Source: Lutibacter citreus
Lineage (GTDB): Bacteria; Bacteroidota; Bacteroidia; Flavobacteriales; Flavobacteriaceae
Length of the DNA stretch: 64,000 nucleotides
Direction: 5' to 3'
Assembly: GCF_003260195.1 (NCBI RefSeq)
Contig: NZ_QEIH01000010.1
Coordinates: 117,803-181,802, forward strand
Under the pieces are notes generated by a model. The model saw nothing but the letters and a program-made list of their open reading frames with translations, was not told the origin of the DNA and searched no databases. The position numbers and the translations under genes are program-made. Below are positions 43,709 through 55,846 of this stretch, piece by piece. Every line of letters begins with the position of its first letter. The first letter of the stretch is position 1.

Positions 43709-45310
43709 ATGAAAGGTTACAAATTTTTAATTTATTGTTTGCTGTTTTTTTTAATTTCGATTGAATTAAATGCGCAAAATTCAGAGAAGAGTAAAACGTA
43801 TGAATCTATAACGCTTGCGCAAGCATATATTAATTTATCATTAACAGAAACGTATTTTGATAGCTTAAGTATTGGTCGTATATCAAAAATACTCCCTTAT
43901 GAAGAACGTGAATTAAGGATAATAAAAGATAGAAAATTTATTCGTAAAAACTTAAACCTTTATAAATTCACACATGCTTTATTATATTTCAATAAAGCAA
44001 AATTGCTATATATAAAGAGAAATGATACTACTCGAGAAGAATTAAAGGAATGGGTTAGAACCTTAAAAAATGCACATAAAAATTATAATGGAAGCATTAA
44101 AAAGCAGACGATATTTACCCGTATAGATTCTTCTTGGTATGAACTCATAAATTTTAATAACAATTCCAAGGTTCACTTATCTAAAGAGATAACCAATTTA
44201 AGTATCCAGTTTACGCCATACTTGAATAATGATATTTATCCTGATTTTAAAAAACTATTTAATGATGCAAAGTACTCAAATAGGTACAATTTTTTAAAGT
44301 TATGGGGATTGGCAGCTAACTATAATTTGTCTTTAGAGTTTTCAATTTTAAACAGTTTAAACTTTAAATTATTTTCTTATTTAAAACCATTTTCTGGAAA
44401 TATCATTTATGAATTGGACTTGAAACATGATTTAATATCAAGATATATTCAACTTAAATATATTGCATCTAACCATCACAGTAAATCTTTGAGTGGTTAT
44501 CAAATTAACAATCTGTATGATTTATATAATCGTTTTATTAAAGACCTTAAAAAGGAAAAAGATGAGTTTATTTTAAAAGAATTAAATCCCAAAGTATGTG
44601 AAAGTCTTTATAAAGAATTGAATAATAAGTACCCTAATGTAATTTTAAAATCTATTTTAACTGAAATTAAAGACGGTTCTTCACTTAGTAATGAGATTGT
44701 TATGCCTATAATTTCACAGAATCAATACTTTTTCCCAAATCCAGCTCCTTTACCTTCAACTAGTTTAACTATAATGGATTTTCAACCAAGTATAACTACT
44801 CTTGGCCAAGTGGATGATTATATGAGTGAGATATTAGATACAGCGGGTTATACTGATCAATTACACTATTATTATGATTTGGATGGGTTTGCAATGACTA
44901 CGAGTTTAGAAAAATTTAATACCAATGGCACAAGTGTAGATGACAACGAACGATGGATAAAAAATCTTGGGAGTGATGGTAAATTTTCATATTACGAAAT
45001 ATTTAAATCCCTCTTTTTTGAAATGGAGTCTGAATTTAGAATGTTTGCTCTTATTGTGGCGTCTAAAAATGTTACAATTAGTGATGCTCCACTTTCTGCA
45101 GGTATGGCAGAGCAACTAATGCAAAATAGTTATAATTCACTTCCTGATGATTTAAAAAACAGGGAGTTCTCAAATAAAAACTTATCTGTCTTGGTATACC
45201 ATTTTCATCAAAGTGATATTGGAGAAGTACCTATGCTAAACATTAGTAGTAGTATAGAAGCAAGAGAACATTTAGGACTTGCTGGTTTAGATAATTTGAT
45301 AAAAAATTAA
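43709..45310 (+). CDS. Secreted protein of unknown function, 533 aa
   Basis: A signal peptide ends at ELNAQ. The middle is helical (NYNLSLEFSILNSLNFKLFSYLKPF). The end has a compact domain: SITTLGQVDDYMSEILDTAGYTDQLHYYYDLDGFAMTT, NERWIKNLGSDGKFSYYEIFKSLFFEMESEFRMFALIVASKN. I have no family name for this domain, though its layout (effector-side W...LF...E.R...) recalls C-terminal sensor modules beside bacterial NTPases. Its stop faces the stop of the NTPase gene with only 46 bases between. It ends the + strand run. Confidence 0.6.
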   Translation: MKGYKFLIYCLLFFLISIELNAQNSEKSKTYESITLAQAYINLSLTETYFDSLSIGRISKILPYEERELRIIKDRKFIRKNLNLYKFTHALLYFNKAKLLYIKRNDTTREELKEWVRTLKNAHKNYNGSIKKQTIFTRIDSSWYELINFNNNSKVHLSKEITNLSIQFTPYLNNDIYPDFKKLFNDAKYSNRYNFLKLWGLAANYNLSLEFSILNSLNFKLFSYLKPFSGNIIYELDLKHDLISRYIQLKYIASNHHSKSLSGYQINNLYDLYNRFIKDLKKEKDEFILKELNPKVCESLYKELNNKYPNVILKSILTEIKDGSSLSNEIVMPIISQNQYFFPNPAPLPSTSLTIMDFQPSITTLGQVDDYMSEILDTAGYTDQLHYYYDLDGFAMTTSLEKFNTNGTSVDDNERWIKNLGSDGKFSYYEIFKSLFFEMESEFRMFALIVASKNVTISDAPLSAGMAEQLMQNSYNSLPDDLKNREFSNKNLSVLVYHFHQSDIGEVPMLNISSSIEAREHLGLAGLDNLIKN

Positions 45311-45356
45311 GTATGTAATTATTGGTTAAATTTATATGGTTGATGCTTTTTGAAGC

Positions 45357-47276
45357 TTAAGGAGTTTGTTTAACAAAATCCTCGTATGATAAATTAAGAT
45401 GAATTGTATCTCCGGTTTTAAGTATAATATCAATATCATAACCTTGAGGGCAATAACCATAACCTAAATATCCAATTGAAAAAGAAGATGTAGGATCTAT
45501 TGAAGTCCTTAGTCGGTCAACAAATCCTCTACAAAATTTATATTGTACTTTTTCAATTTCATTCTTTCTAAATGATGGTACGTCTATCCACATGGTATAA
45601 TTTCTATTTTCGCCACCTTTGTTTGATGGGCTTATAGATCCTTTTGGAATAATTAAGCTATCAATTGGATATGTGCGTTGTTTAAATAATATTTTTGTAA
45701 GTACAGAATCTGGTATGTTTTCATACTGTTCACCTCTTCCTTTCATTACTAAATGTAATAATTCTTTTATTTCTCCTTCAGCAATATTTGCACGTACAGT
45801 TTCATCTTTAGCTAATTTTTCCTGCTTCTTTGCATCCATAGCTAAATAAGTTATAGCTGCTATAAAACCAATTAAAACAACAATTGCAGCCCCTAAAAAG
45901 CGTAGTTTCTTCTTTTTATTTGAATCTGAAATTTTTTGCTCAATCTCTTTTTGTCGTTGTTCTTGAATAGCTAGATTACTTTCTTGTATTCTTTTTTGAA
46001 GCTCTGGAGGAAAATTTAAACTTTTTTCATAAGGTCTTAAATAATCAATATCATCTTGTGTAAAAAGGCCTTTTCGCTCATCATATACTTTATATATATC
46101 TGCTGCCTTTTCCCTCATTTTCATTTCTTCTGTGAGGTTTTGACCAACAACTAATGCTAGAGAATCATGGCTTATTTCGAACTGGCTTTCATCATCAGCT
46201 TTTAAAGTTCGTAAGATGCGTCTTTGAACTAATTCTTTTAATAATTTAGAAATAGGGCTTTTGCTTTGTACTTTTTTATGCTCAAGTTCAAGCCTAATTG
46301 TTGTTTCACTTAATTGCAGCTTAGTGAATTTTTCAGAAATCATGGTGGCTAAAAGTTCCAAAGGCACACCTTTCCCATAATCACCTTCTAATGTGTCTAT
46401 TTGTTTTTTTAAGAAACTCTCAAGAATTTTCTCTAGGTTGTCTCCTTTTTGTATCAACTCAGTACTTAATACGGGGAGTTCGTTGTCTTTATTTATGCTT
46501 TGTGCTCGGTCCCAAAGTTCACTTAAAAATACCTGCACATGTGCCAATTCAATTTGCATTTTTTTATCTGGCAGTCTAGATAATATTTTTTCTGCTAGTT
46601 TATTACTATCCTCTACGCGATAAAATTGTTTATAAGTTGGAGCTTCCAAAATCTGGAATATCACTTCCTGTACATTTTTTCGTCCCATTTTCTCCACACG
46701 ATAACGATTCTGTAAAATGCTAGGACAAAGTGATTCGAATTCGGATAAATGACCAATGAATTCTTCACGCATAATAAGCATTATGCGACATGGTACTGTA
46801 TCGTAAATGAGTTTGTTTATACTTTCAAAAAAAGTCTTTTGCTCATCCTGATCACCAGAAATCAATAACTCTTCAAATTGATCGAACAATAAGTATATGG
46901 GCTGAAAGCGTTCCTTGAATAGTTTTTCAACGGCTTCTCCAAATCCAATAGACGGATCTGATGGTAATCCTAACGAAGCATTCATCGGAATTTTATTTTT
47001 AAGAGCTTCATTGATAGAGTTATAAACAGAAGTATTTATATTATTCCCTTTACGTATGGTAAGTGCATACCAATCGGCATTAGAAAATCTATTTCTCAAT
47101 CCACATTCTACCAAACTGGTTTTTCCTGAACCTGATGGTCCATATACCATGAGATGTTTAACGCCACTTAAGGCATTATATAGTTCTGTAGTTTCTTTGG
47201 TACGACCAAAGAAAATTTTAACATCAGATTTTTGATAAGAATCCAAGAACTTAAAAGGAGATGGAACCTGGCTCAT
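45357..47276 (-). CDS. STAND-family NTPase with transmembrane helix
   Basis: 639 residues. FFGRTKETTELYNALSGVKHLMVYGPSGSGKTS contains the Walker A (residues 46-53), and PIYLLFDQFEELLISGD the Walker B (about 127-136), as in nSTAND1 NTPases. A winged-helix-like part (FEISHDSLALVVGQNL) and a linker follow, then one membrane helix near 455-480 (LGAAIVVLIGFIAAITYLAM). The C-terminal domain (about 558-635: TMWIDVPSFRKNEIEKVQYKFC, FSIGYLGYGYCPQGYDIDIILKTGD) resembles prokaryotic YEATS-like domains in layout. That is a suggestion only. It overlaps the upstream partner gene by four bases, so the two are co-translated. STAND NTPases act as sensors that assemble and turn on effectors. Confidence 0.82.
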   Translation of the reverse strand: MSQVPSPFKFLDSYQKSDVKIFFGRTKETTELYNALSGVKHLMVYGPSGSGKTSLVECGLRNRFSNADWYALTIRKGNNINTSVYNSINEALKNKIPMNASLGLPSDPSIGFGEAVEKLFKERFQPIYLLFDQFEELLISGDQDEQKTFFESINKLIYDTVPCRIMLIMREEFIGHLSEFESLCPSILQNRYRVEKMGRKNVQEVIFQILEAPTYKQFYRVEDSNKLAEKILSRLPDKKMQIELAHVQVFLSELWDRAQSINKDNELPVLSTELIQKGDNLEKILESFLKKQIDTLEGDYGKGVPLELLATMISEKFTKLQLSETTIRLELEHKKVQSKSPISKLLKELVQRRILRTLKADDESQFEISHDSLALVVGQNLTEEMKMREKAADIYKVYDERKGLFTQDDIDYLRPYEKSLNFPPELQKRIQESNLAIQEQRQKEIEQKISDSNKKKKLRFLGAAIVVLIGFIAAITYLAMDAKKQEKLAKDETVRANIAEGEIKELLHLVMKGRGEQYENIPDSVLTKILFKQRTYPIDSLIIPKGSISPSNKGGENRNYTMWIDVPSFRKNEIEKVQYKFCRGFVDRLRTSIDPTSSFSIGYLGYGYCPQGYDIDIILKTGDTIHLNLSYEDFVKQTP

Positions 47277-48607
47277 GATGTTTTAATTTTAAAAGGATTA
47301 AATATGTCTTCTAATTGTTCAAAAAGATCATCAAGTCCAGAGAGGTTTGTATTGGTAGATTTTACATTAAGCGTAGGGTATTTACCATTTTTTTTAGTAT
47401 CTAAAGATAAGGGAAGTTCTTTGTTGTAAGGTACATAACTATATTTTCTTCCGTCTTTTTGGTAACCCGTATAATAGAAAATTTCTGGAGTTTGCTTTTT
47501 GTTTTCATCATCATACACACTTTTATCAATGAGCATTGGAGATAACGAAATATAAGAATCTTTGTCCTCTATATTCCTTAAACAGGCAGCTAAAACATTT
47601 CCTTTGAACAATAAAATACTTTTACTAAAGGTAAATGAGCCTTTTACTTGAATTGATTTTGTTTTATCTGCTATGTTGCTCTTGTTGTATACACTGTGAA
47701 GTTCTGCATAGCGGTGCAGATAGGTTTTATCAGATCCAATACGGTAATTAAGATTGATATCTTTTATTGATACTAAGCGATAATTGGCTACGAATGATAG
47801 GTTTTTTATCCAAAAAACCAAGGCCGTTAAATACTTTTCCATTAGTTTAGGTAAGTCTTCATTTTCTTCAATAGAGCCAGATATTAATTTCTGGCGTTCC
47901 GATTCAAGAAAAGATGCGGTTCCAAATAAATCAGAATCCGTATCGGTCAATTTATTAATGAATTTATTAATTTCATGAACAAATCCATTTTCACCTATTA
48001 AATCTGTTGTAGTAAGTAACAGACTGGTATAATCGAAACTCAAATAATCTTCGTCACCCATTTGTAAAAAGTCGGATATAATTCCCAGTTTTGGAGGCTT
48101 GTCTAATTGTAATATTTGTGCCATTTGTATATAACACAGATACCGAAGTGATGCTTGATAGGTTTCTGCCATAAAAGAAAGTCCATACAACGTTTTTTTA
48201 CGACCATCAGGTGTACACATTTTTTGTAGAAATACTTGAATAAGCCAGTCGTAATTCTGGAAAATCTCTAAAGGGTCATCTCCTACAGGAATTCCCTCTT
48301 TAATAAGGTCTTTACCTAAGATTTTAATCCATTCGTCATCAGTTCCTACTAAGTTTTCAGATAGTGCACCAGGTAAGGATTTATCATGACCTGCCTGTCC
48401 CATTAAATAGCTAAAATTGGCATTGGTAATGGTTCCAATATTATATATTTTATCCGCTGTTTGTATTGATTTGGAGGACTGTTCCTTCATTAAGGCCAGC
48501 AAGACATCTAGTTTTTTATCTATTTTCTGTTGTTTCCCGTCAACATCTATAGTGATGGAGTCTTCAGTAACTCCCTTAATGATAATTTTTTCCTTTATGG
48601 CGGCCAT
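47273..48607 (-). CDS. STAND NTPase partner with N-terminal adaptor motif
   Basis: 444 residues, with no family I can name. A small N-terminal beta domain (KEKIIIKGVTEDSITIDVDGKQQKIDKK) is followed by a helix and the motif ADKIYNIGTITNANFS at residues 51-66. It shares 12 of 16 positions with the C-terminus of the HNH protein. The rest is mostly helical and contains no catalytic motif that I see. It shares a 4-base overlap (ATGA type) with the NTPase gene downstream. The gene is divergent from the DUF5995 gene, with 240 bases between. I read it as the adaptor that links the NTPase to motif-bearing effectors; this is inference. Confidence 0.65.
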   Translation of the reverse strand: MAAIKEKIIIKGVTEDSITIDVDGKQQKIDKKLDVLLALMKEQSSKSIQTADKIYNIGTITNANFSYLMGQAGHDKSLPGALSENLVGTDDEWIKILGKDLIKEGIPVGDDPLEIFQNYDWLIQVFLQKMCTPDGRKKTLYGLSFMAETYQASLRYLCYIQMAQILQLDKPPKLGIISDFLQMGDEDYLSFDYTSLLLTTTDLIGENGFVHEINKFINKLTDTDSDLFGTASFLESERQKLISGSIEENEDLPKLMEKYLTALVFWIKNLSFVANYRLVSIKDINLNYRIGSDKTYLHRYAELHSVYNKSNIADKTKSIQVKGSFTFSKSILLFKGNVLAACLRNIEDKDSYISLSPMLIDKSVYDDENKKQTPEIFYYTGYQKDGRKYSYVPYNKELPLSLDTKKNGKYPTLNVKSTNTNLSGLDDLFEQLEDIFNPFKIKTS

Positions 48608-48847
48608 GAATTACTGCTTTTGTTCAATTAATTTTTATAGAGAGTTAATTATGTTTATCAAACTTTTTAATATATTAAGTTTTGAATGAATTTAAATATA
48701 TTAAAATTAATTTTTATCTTAACTTGATAGGAATTTACAATAAATAATGGTCTTTCGCAAAAACAATAAACCTTATCTTTATTGTTAATTACAATCAAAG
48801 TGTCTGGTTGTTAATAAATTATGGGGATGTAGCGATGGCTATGTTAG

Positions 48848-49630
48848 ATGAATTTTAAAACTGAACTTTACAAAATGAGCAGAGCAACTACCATAAAAGA
48901 AGTTATTAATCAATTGGATGTTATCATTGAAAATGCCATTGAATCCAATGATCGTTTAGGCTTATTCGCCTACATTTACAGACGTACCACAGCCGAAATT
49001 GCTAGAGAAACAAAACTTAGGAATTTCCAAAATAATGAACGACTTGAGATTTTAGATGTAGCGTTTGCGAACCTCTACTTGGACGCTTATAATGATTATA
49101 AAAATAATAAGCAAGTAAGCGCATCGTGGCAGTTTGCTTTTAACCAAAGAGATATGCCTTTAACTATATTACAGCATATAATGTTAGGAATGAATGCGCA
49201 TATTAATTTAGATCTTAGCGTATCTACTGCACAGACCATGAAAGGAATTGAGATAAATGAAGTTGAAACCGACTTTAATAAGGTTAATGATATATTGTTT
49301 CAAATTACGAATGAGTTACAAGAACGGCTGAGTCGTGTGTCTCCGTTAATGTTTCTTTTAGATCTTTTAGGTGAAAATAAAGACGAACAAGTTATAGATT
49401 TTAGTATGCGAAAAGCAAGAGAACTATCTTGGAATTCGGCCAATTTATTATGGGCTCTTGGTGATAACGATAATAAAAAGGCTATTCAAAAAATAGATAA
49501 CCTTGTGCTTAAAATTGCAGAACGCATTAAAGCCCCAAAAACACGAACTATGCGTTTCATTTTAAAAATAATGAAGCGTTTTGAAAAGAAAAATGTAGGC
49601 TTGATTATTTCGAGATTGAAAGAAGATTAA
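48848..49630 (+). CDS. DUF5995-family protein
   Basis: 260 residues. TIKEVINQLDVIIENAIESNDRLGLFAYIYRRTTAEI, LEILDVAFANLYLDAY and LQHIMLGMNAHINLDLS match DUF5995. The family is all-helical, has a conserved Asn-Ala-His-Ile-Asn segment and no known function. The ATG at 48848 is chosen because the sequence upstream is closed; a second ATG at 48875 is possible. It is encoded divergently from the STAND pair and may not belong to that system. Confidence 0.8.
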   Translation: MNFKTELYKMSRATTIKEVINQLDVIIENAIESNDRLGLFAYIYRRTTAEIARETKLRNFQNNERLEILDVAFANLYLDAYNDYKNNKQVSASWQFAFNQRDMPLTILQHIMLGMNAHINLDLSVSTAQTMKGIEINEVETDFNKVNDILFQITNELQERLSRVSPLMFLLDLLGENKDEQVIDFSMRKARELSWNSANLLWALGDNDNKKAIQKIDNLVLKIAERIKAPKTRTMRFILKIMKRFEKKNVGLIISRLKED

Positions 49631-49780
49631 ATACAATTTAGAGTAATAGTTTTCTTTCATTCTTTATAATTAATTTTAGCTTTTATTTAGGTCTCTTCAT
49701 ATGTTAGTTGAAATAATTTTACAATAAATTGATTTGTTAATGAATAAACTTATCTAAGAATTTTATGAATTAAAAACAGA

Positions 49781-50854
49781 CTATTTAACAAAATCTGGCC
49801 ACCTTTTTAAATAGTGGATAAACTTTTTACCTAATCCTTCATTTATAAGATGTTCTTCTGAAACCGGAATTTCAATTGGACTAAAAGCTGGATTTTCTAT
49901 AACCAATTTTGGAAAGTTGTGATGTAATATTGCAGAAGTACCAATAGATACAAAATCCACTCCAGAATTTAAAACTTCTTGAACATTAACAGCGTTGTAT
50001 ATTTTTCCAGCAACGGTCCATTTTACTTTTTTAAAATCTAATGAGTTAAAATGTTCTAGAAGCGAGATATCTTGATATTTTTCTTCATAAGGAATTTTAA
50101 AAACATCCCATAAGGATATATCTAAAAAATCAATATTTTCGGTATCAATTAACCTTTGACAAACCAATTTTATCTCGTCAATATCCATTCCATACCTTTC
50201 AGGAGATAACCTAACGCCAAGTAAAAAATCAGGGCCACATTTTTCTCTAATTCCATCTATAATTTCAAAAAGGAGTCGAGATCTATTTAGTAAAGAACCA
50301 CCATAATTATCTGTCCTTTTATTTATTTTAGAACTTAAAAATTGAGTTAAAATATAACCGTGTGCACCGTGAACTTCAACACCATTATAACCACATTCTT
50401 GTGCGCGAATTGCTGCGGCAATAAAATCATCTTTTAATTGTATAACTTCTTCTAAAGAAAGGCCGCGCGCATTTGTCTCTTCATTATTAGAAGGGCAAAC
50501 AGGTTTTTTATTAATTAATTCTGCTGGTGTGCGCATTCCTGCATGATGCAATTGAATAACAGCTAAACTTCCTTGTTCTTTAATATTAGTTGTTAATTTT
50601 ATATGTCCTTCTTTTAAGTTATCACTAAAAATACCAAGTTGACCAGGGAATCCTTTCCCAATTTCTTGAACATGTGAGGCGCAAGTCATTACTAAACCAA
50701 ACTGACCTTCAGCTCTCTTAGTTAACCATTTTAGTTCATCATTAGAGAGTTGCCCATTTTCATGGCTTTGTTGGTTTGTTAAAGGAGCCAACATAAATCT
50801 ATTTTTCATAGTGGCTCCACAAGGAAAAGTTAAGGCTGAATTTGCATTGATCAT
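49781..50854 (-). CDS. Old Yellow Enzyme-family NADH:flavin oxidoreductase
   Basis: 357 residues. RFMLAPLTNQQSHENGQ (FMN-binding strand), QLHHAGMRTPAE, GYNGVEVHGAHGYILTQFLSSKINKRTDNYGGSLLNRSRLLFEIIDGIR and KVKWTVAGKIYNAVNVQEVL with FVSIGTSAILH follow the FMN TIM barrel of this family. The enzyme reduces activated C=C bonds of enones or enoates with NADH or NADPH. It is cytoplasmic. It stands alone; a TAAATTTG -7 element lies about 30 bases upstream of the ATG on its strand. Confidence 0.93.
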   Translation of the reverse strand: MINANSALTFPCGATMKNRFMLAPLTNQQSHENGQLSNDELKWLTKRAEGQFGLVMTCASHVQEIGKGFPGQLGIFSDNLKEGHIKLTTNIKEQGSLAVIQLHHAGMRTPAELINKKPVCPSNNEETNARGLSLEEVIQLKDDFIAAAIRAQECGYNGVEVHGAHGYILTQFLSSKINKRTDNYGGSLLNRSRLLFEIIDGIREKCGPDFLLGVRLSPERYGMDIDEIKLVCQRLIDTENIDFLDISLWDVFKIPYEEKYQDISLLEHFNSLDFKKVKWTVAGKIYNAVNVQEVLNSGVDFVSIGTSAILHHNFPKLVIENPAFSPIEIPVSEEHLINEGLGKKFIHYLKRWPDFVK

Positions 50855-50881
50855 AGTAAAATGTTAAAATGATTTAGATTT

Positions 50882-50889
50882 CAAATTTA
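50882..50889 (-). promoter_or_regulatory. Candidate -7 element for the Old Yellow Enzyme gene
   Basis: On the minus strand the bases read TAAATTTG, an exact TAnnTTTG. No TTTG -33 box is found at the usual distance. The 345-base gap up to 51199 holds no gene that I can see. Confidence 0.35.
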
Positions 50890-51199
50890 AGCAGAAATTT
50901 TAAATCCTTTTAAATCTAATTAAACTTTCAAAAAAAGGTATAGAATTCTGACTTTTGTGTTACGGTTATCCTCAACTTTATTCAAAATATCAACAAATAA
51001 TATTAAAACAAACCTTGCTCTTTCACTAAAGAAAACAGAATCTGGTTAAAGAGCATAGTTGTAGTAAGTTTTAAGAATTTCAATTAAATCTAATCTTTTA
51101 TAAAAAAGGTTTTTACAATTAAATATATATGTAAAATACAGAATTATTAGACCTTATTGTAAACCTTTCAAATTAAAAATAAGCTATATTTTAAATGTG

Positions 51200-51511
51200 C
51201 TATTTATTTACTTCTCCAATTATTTTTTCTACAGATTTTATTTTCTGAGTCAAACATTGAGTTTTCCCTTTTCGAATATCAAATTTAAGAGATGAATACA
51301 CGCGATCGCAATCCGGCTCCAGAACATCGTAAGACTGTTGAACAATAGCTAAAGCTTCAGATAGCGTTTCGGTTTCTATTATGGTCCCCATTGCGGTAAG
51401 TTGATAAGTAACTCCACTTTCGCGTATTAGTTGTATAATTTTACTCACATACGGGCTTATGCTCTCACCTTTATCGGTAGGAAACATGGCAAATTCTAAT
51501 AGTACTGACAT
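51200..51511 (-). CDS. MTH1187-family thiamine-binding-like protein (UPF0045)
   Basis: 103 residues. VLLEFAMFPTDKGESISPYVSKIIQLIRESGVTYQLTAMGTIIETETLSEALAIVQQSYDVL is the compact ferredoxin-like fold of this family (also called YqgV-like), and members bind thiamine. It is a soluble, probably tetrameric protein with no catalytic residues known. It stands alone between intergenic gaps of 345 and 391 bases. Confidence 0.87.
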   Translation of the reverse strand: MSVLLEFAMFPTDKGESISPYVSKIIQLIRESGVTYQLTAMGTIIETETLSEALAIVQQSYDVLEPDCDRVYSSLKFDIRKGKTQCLTQKIKSVEKIIGEVNK

Positions 51512-51902
51512 TGATTTAATAATGAATTAAGTATAATGACAAAGATAGTGAAAGTGTTGAATTTATTTAGCAAATAAATCCATTTTATGTATAAGTTAAA
51601 CGCGGCAACAAATTAAAATGTTTGGTTTTTTATTGCAAGTTGAATTGGAGAGTCTCACTTTTTTAAATTTAAATAAAAAACGTAGTAAAATATATTTTGA
51701 AGGGTTTAAAGACTCAAACAATTTTTTTAGCAGCAGAAAATTAATTAAAAGTTAATCTTTTTAATTTGGGATTTTTCTCTGCTATTAGAATGAAAATTTG
51801 TTTTATATTAGATGTTGCAAAAAATATAAATGATTGCTTTCAAAGTGAAGAAAATCTGTTTATAGAATATTTTTTGTAAATAATAAACTCAACTGATTTC
51901 AT
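51512..51902. other. Intergenic, no gene seen
   Basis: AT-rich, with only short frames. TATTTTTTG at about 51870 is a possible but imperfect -7 element for the ClC gene. Confidence 0.4.
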
Positions 51903-53243
51903 ATGAAATTTAATGCCTCATACAGAATATATAGAGAATTAACAGATGAGAATACTAAAAATTTAAGGCTATTATTTTATGCGCTGTTAATTGGACTAAT
52001 TGTAGGGCTTGTAGCTGGCTTATTTAGAATTTCACTTAGTTATATTGAAGATTTTAGAAATACCTTATTTAATAACGTAGAAAAAACTGATTTATTAAGT
52101 TGGTTGTGGCCAATATTATTTGCCATTATAGGTGTAAGTGTTGCGTTATTTTTAGTTCGTAAATTTGCTCCAGAAGCATCAGGAAGTGGTGTGCACGAAA
52201 TAGAAGGAGCATTAGATGGTTTGCGTCCTATGCTTTGGAAAAGAGTTATTCCAATAAAATTTATTGCTTCATTATTTTCTTTAGGAAGTGGATTGTTGTT
52301 AGGAAGAGAAGGTCCAACTATTCAATTAGGAGCCAATATTGGTAAAATGGTTAAGGATACTTTGGGACAGACTGATATAGAAAATAACCCATTGGTTTCT
52401 GCTGGAGCAGCTGCCGGACTTGCCAGTGCATTTAACGCTCCTTTTGCAGGTATTATTTTTGTAATTGAAGAAATGCATGGGCATTTTAAATTTAATTTTT
52501 ATTCAGTGGCAGCTATTATGATTGGTGCTGGTTCAGCGGATTTTATTGTAAGAATTTTAGTTGAAGCCAAACCAATTATACAAATGATGGTATTTCCAAG
52601 TCCAAATATTTATAGCTTGTGGTTATATATTATTCTAGGTTTATTGTGCAGTATAATAGGCTTAATTTACAATAAAGTACTTATTTTATCTTTAGATTTT
52701 TTTCAATTTTCTAATAAATTACCAATACTTTATACAGGGGTTTTTGTGGGGTCAATAATTACCATAATTGGATTTTTATCTCCTGATATGATAGGAGGAG
52801 GGTATATAACTATTACCAAAGTACTAGACAATTCATTTCCATTATTATTTTTAGTGTTTTTATTTAGTATAAGAATGTTACTATCTTTTTTTAGCTATAG
52901 TTTTGGTGTGCCTGGAGGGATATTTTTACCAATGCTTACACTTGGGGTTATTTTAGGTGTATTGTTTGGTATTATTATGCAACAATTTTTCCCCAATTTA
53001 ATATCACATCCAGAAATTTTTGCTATTGCAGGAATGGCTGGTATTTTTTCAGCAACAGTTAAAGCTCCACTAACAGGCTTGGCACTGTCTATAGAAATGA
53101 CATCTAACTATGAATTAATATTACCTTTAATAATTACCACGGTAACGGCATCAGTATTTACCACGCTACTTGGAAACAAACCAATTTATACAACCTTATT
53201 AAAACGTACTTTGGGAAAAGTAACACCTCAAGTAGAAAATTAA
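51903..53243 (+). CDS. ClC-type chloride channel/antiporter
   Basis: 446 residues and 10 or more hydrophobic segments. The three anion-selectivity segments are visible: EASGSGVHEIEGALDG (GSGIPE region), GREGPTIQLGANIGKM (GREGPxxQ with the gating Glu) and the Gly-rich GVPGGIFLPMLTLG (GxFxP). No C-terminal CBS domain is present. It would conduct chloride, perhaps exchanged for protons, across the inner membrane. It is transcribed alone, 280 bases before katG. Confidence 0.93.
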   Translation: MKFNASYRIYRELTDENTKNLRLLFYALLIGLIVGLVAGLFRISLSYIEDFRNTLFNNVEKTDLLSWLWPILFAIIGVSVALFLVRKFAPEASGSGVHEIEGALDGLRPMLWKRVIPIKFIASLFSLGSGLLLGREGPTIQLGANIGKMVKDTLGQTDIENNPLVSAGAAAGLASAFNAPFAGIIFVIEEMHGHFKFNFYSVAAIMIGAGSADFIVRILVEAKPIIQMMVFPSPNIYSLWLYIILGLLCSIIGLIYNKVLILSLDFFQFSNKLPILYTGVFVGSIITIIGFLSPDMIGGGYITITKVLDNSFPLLFLVFLFSIRMLLSFFSYSFGVPGGIFLPMLTLGVILGVLFGIIMQQFFPNLISHPEIFAIAGMAGIFSATVKAPLTGLALSIEMTSNYELILPLIITTVTASVFTTLLGNKPIYTTLLKRTLGKVTPQVEN

Positions 53244-53475
53244 ATAATTTCACCACATTGCTTTTGTTCATTTACATTCATAATACATTTAAACCTTTCT
53301 AAAAATATTCCCTTTTTTAATTTGAATTTTTAAAACCTATTTTTTAAGTGATATTAAAAATATAGGTACTTGAATCTATTCATTAAAACTATAAATAAAT
53401 ATGTTTCTATAAAATATATCTATCGTTAAATAAAGTATAAAAATTGAATAATTAATAATTCCAAGTAATAATTAG

Positions 53476-55773
<2,298 letters not shown>

Positions 55774-55792
55774 AAAGTAGTTAATAATTATA

Positions 55793-55831
55793 AAAAAAAG
55801 CGGTTTAAGTTTATACTTAAATCGCTTTTTT
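55793..55831. terminator. Bidirectional terminator, katG / MFS gene
   Basis: AAAAAGCGGTTTAAGT (55795-55810) pairs with ACTTAAATCGCTTTTT (55815-55830) over a TTAT loop. A and T runs on both sides serve both convergent genes. Confidence 0.85.
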
Positions 55832-55846
55832 GTAAATTAACTATTG

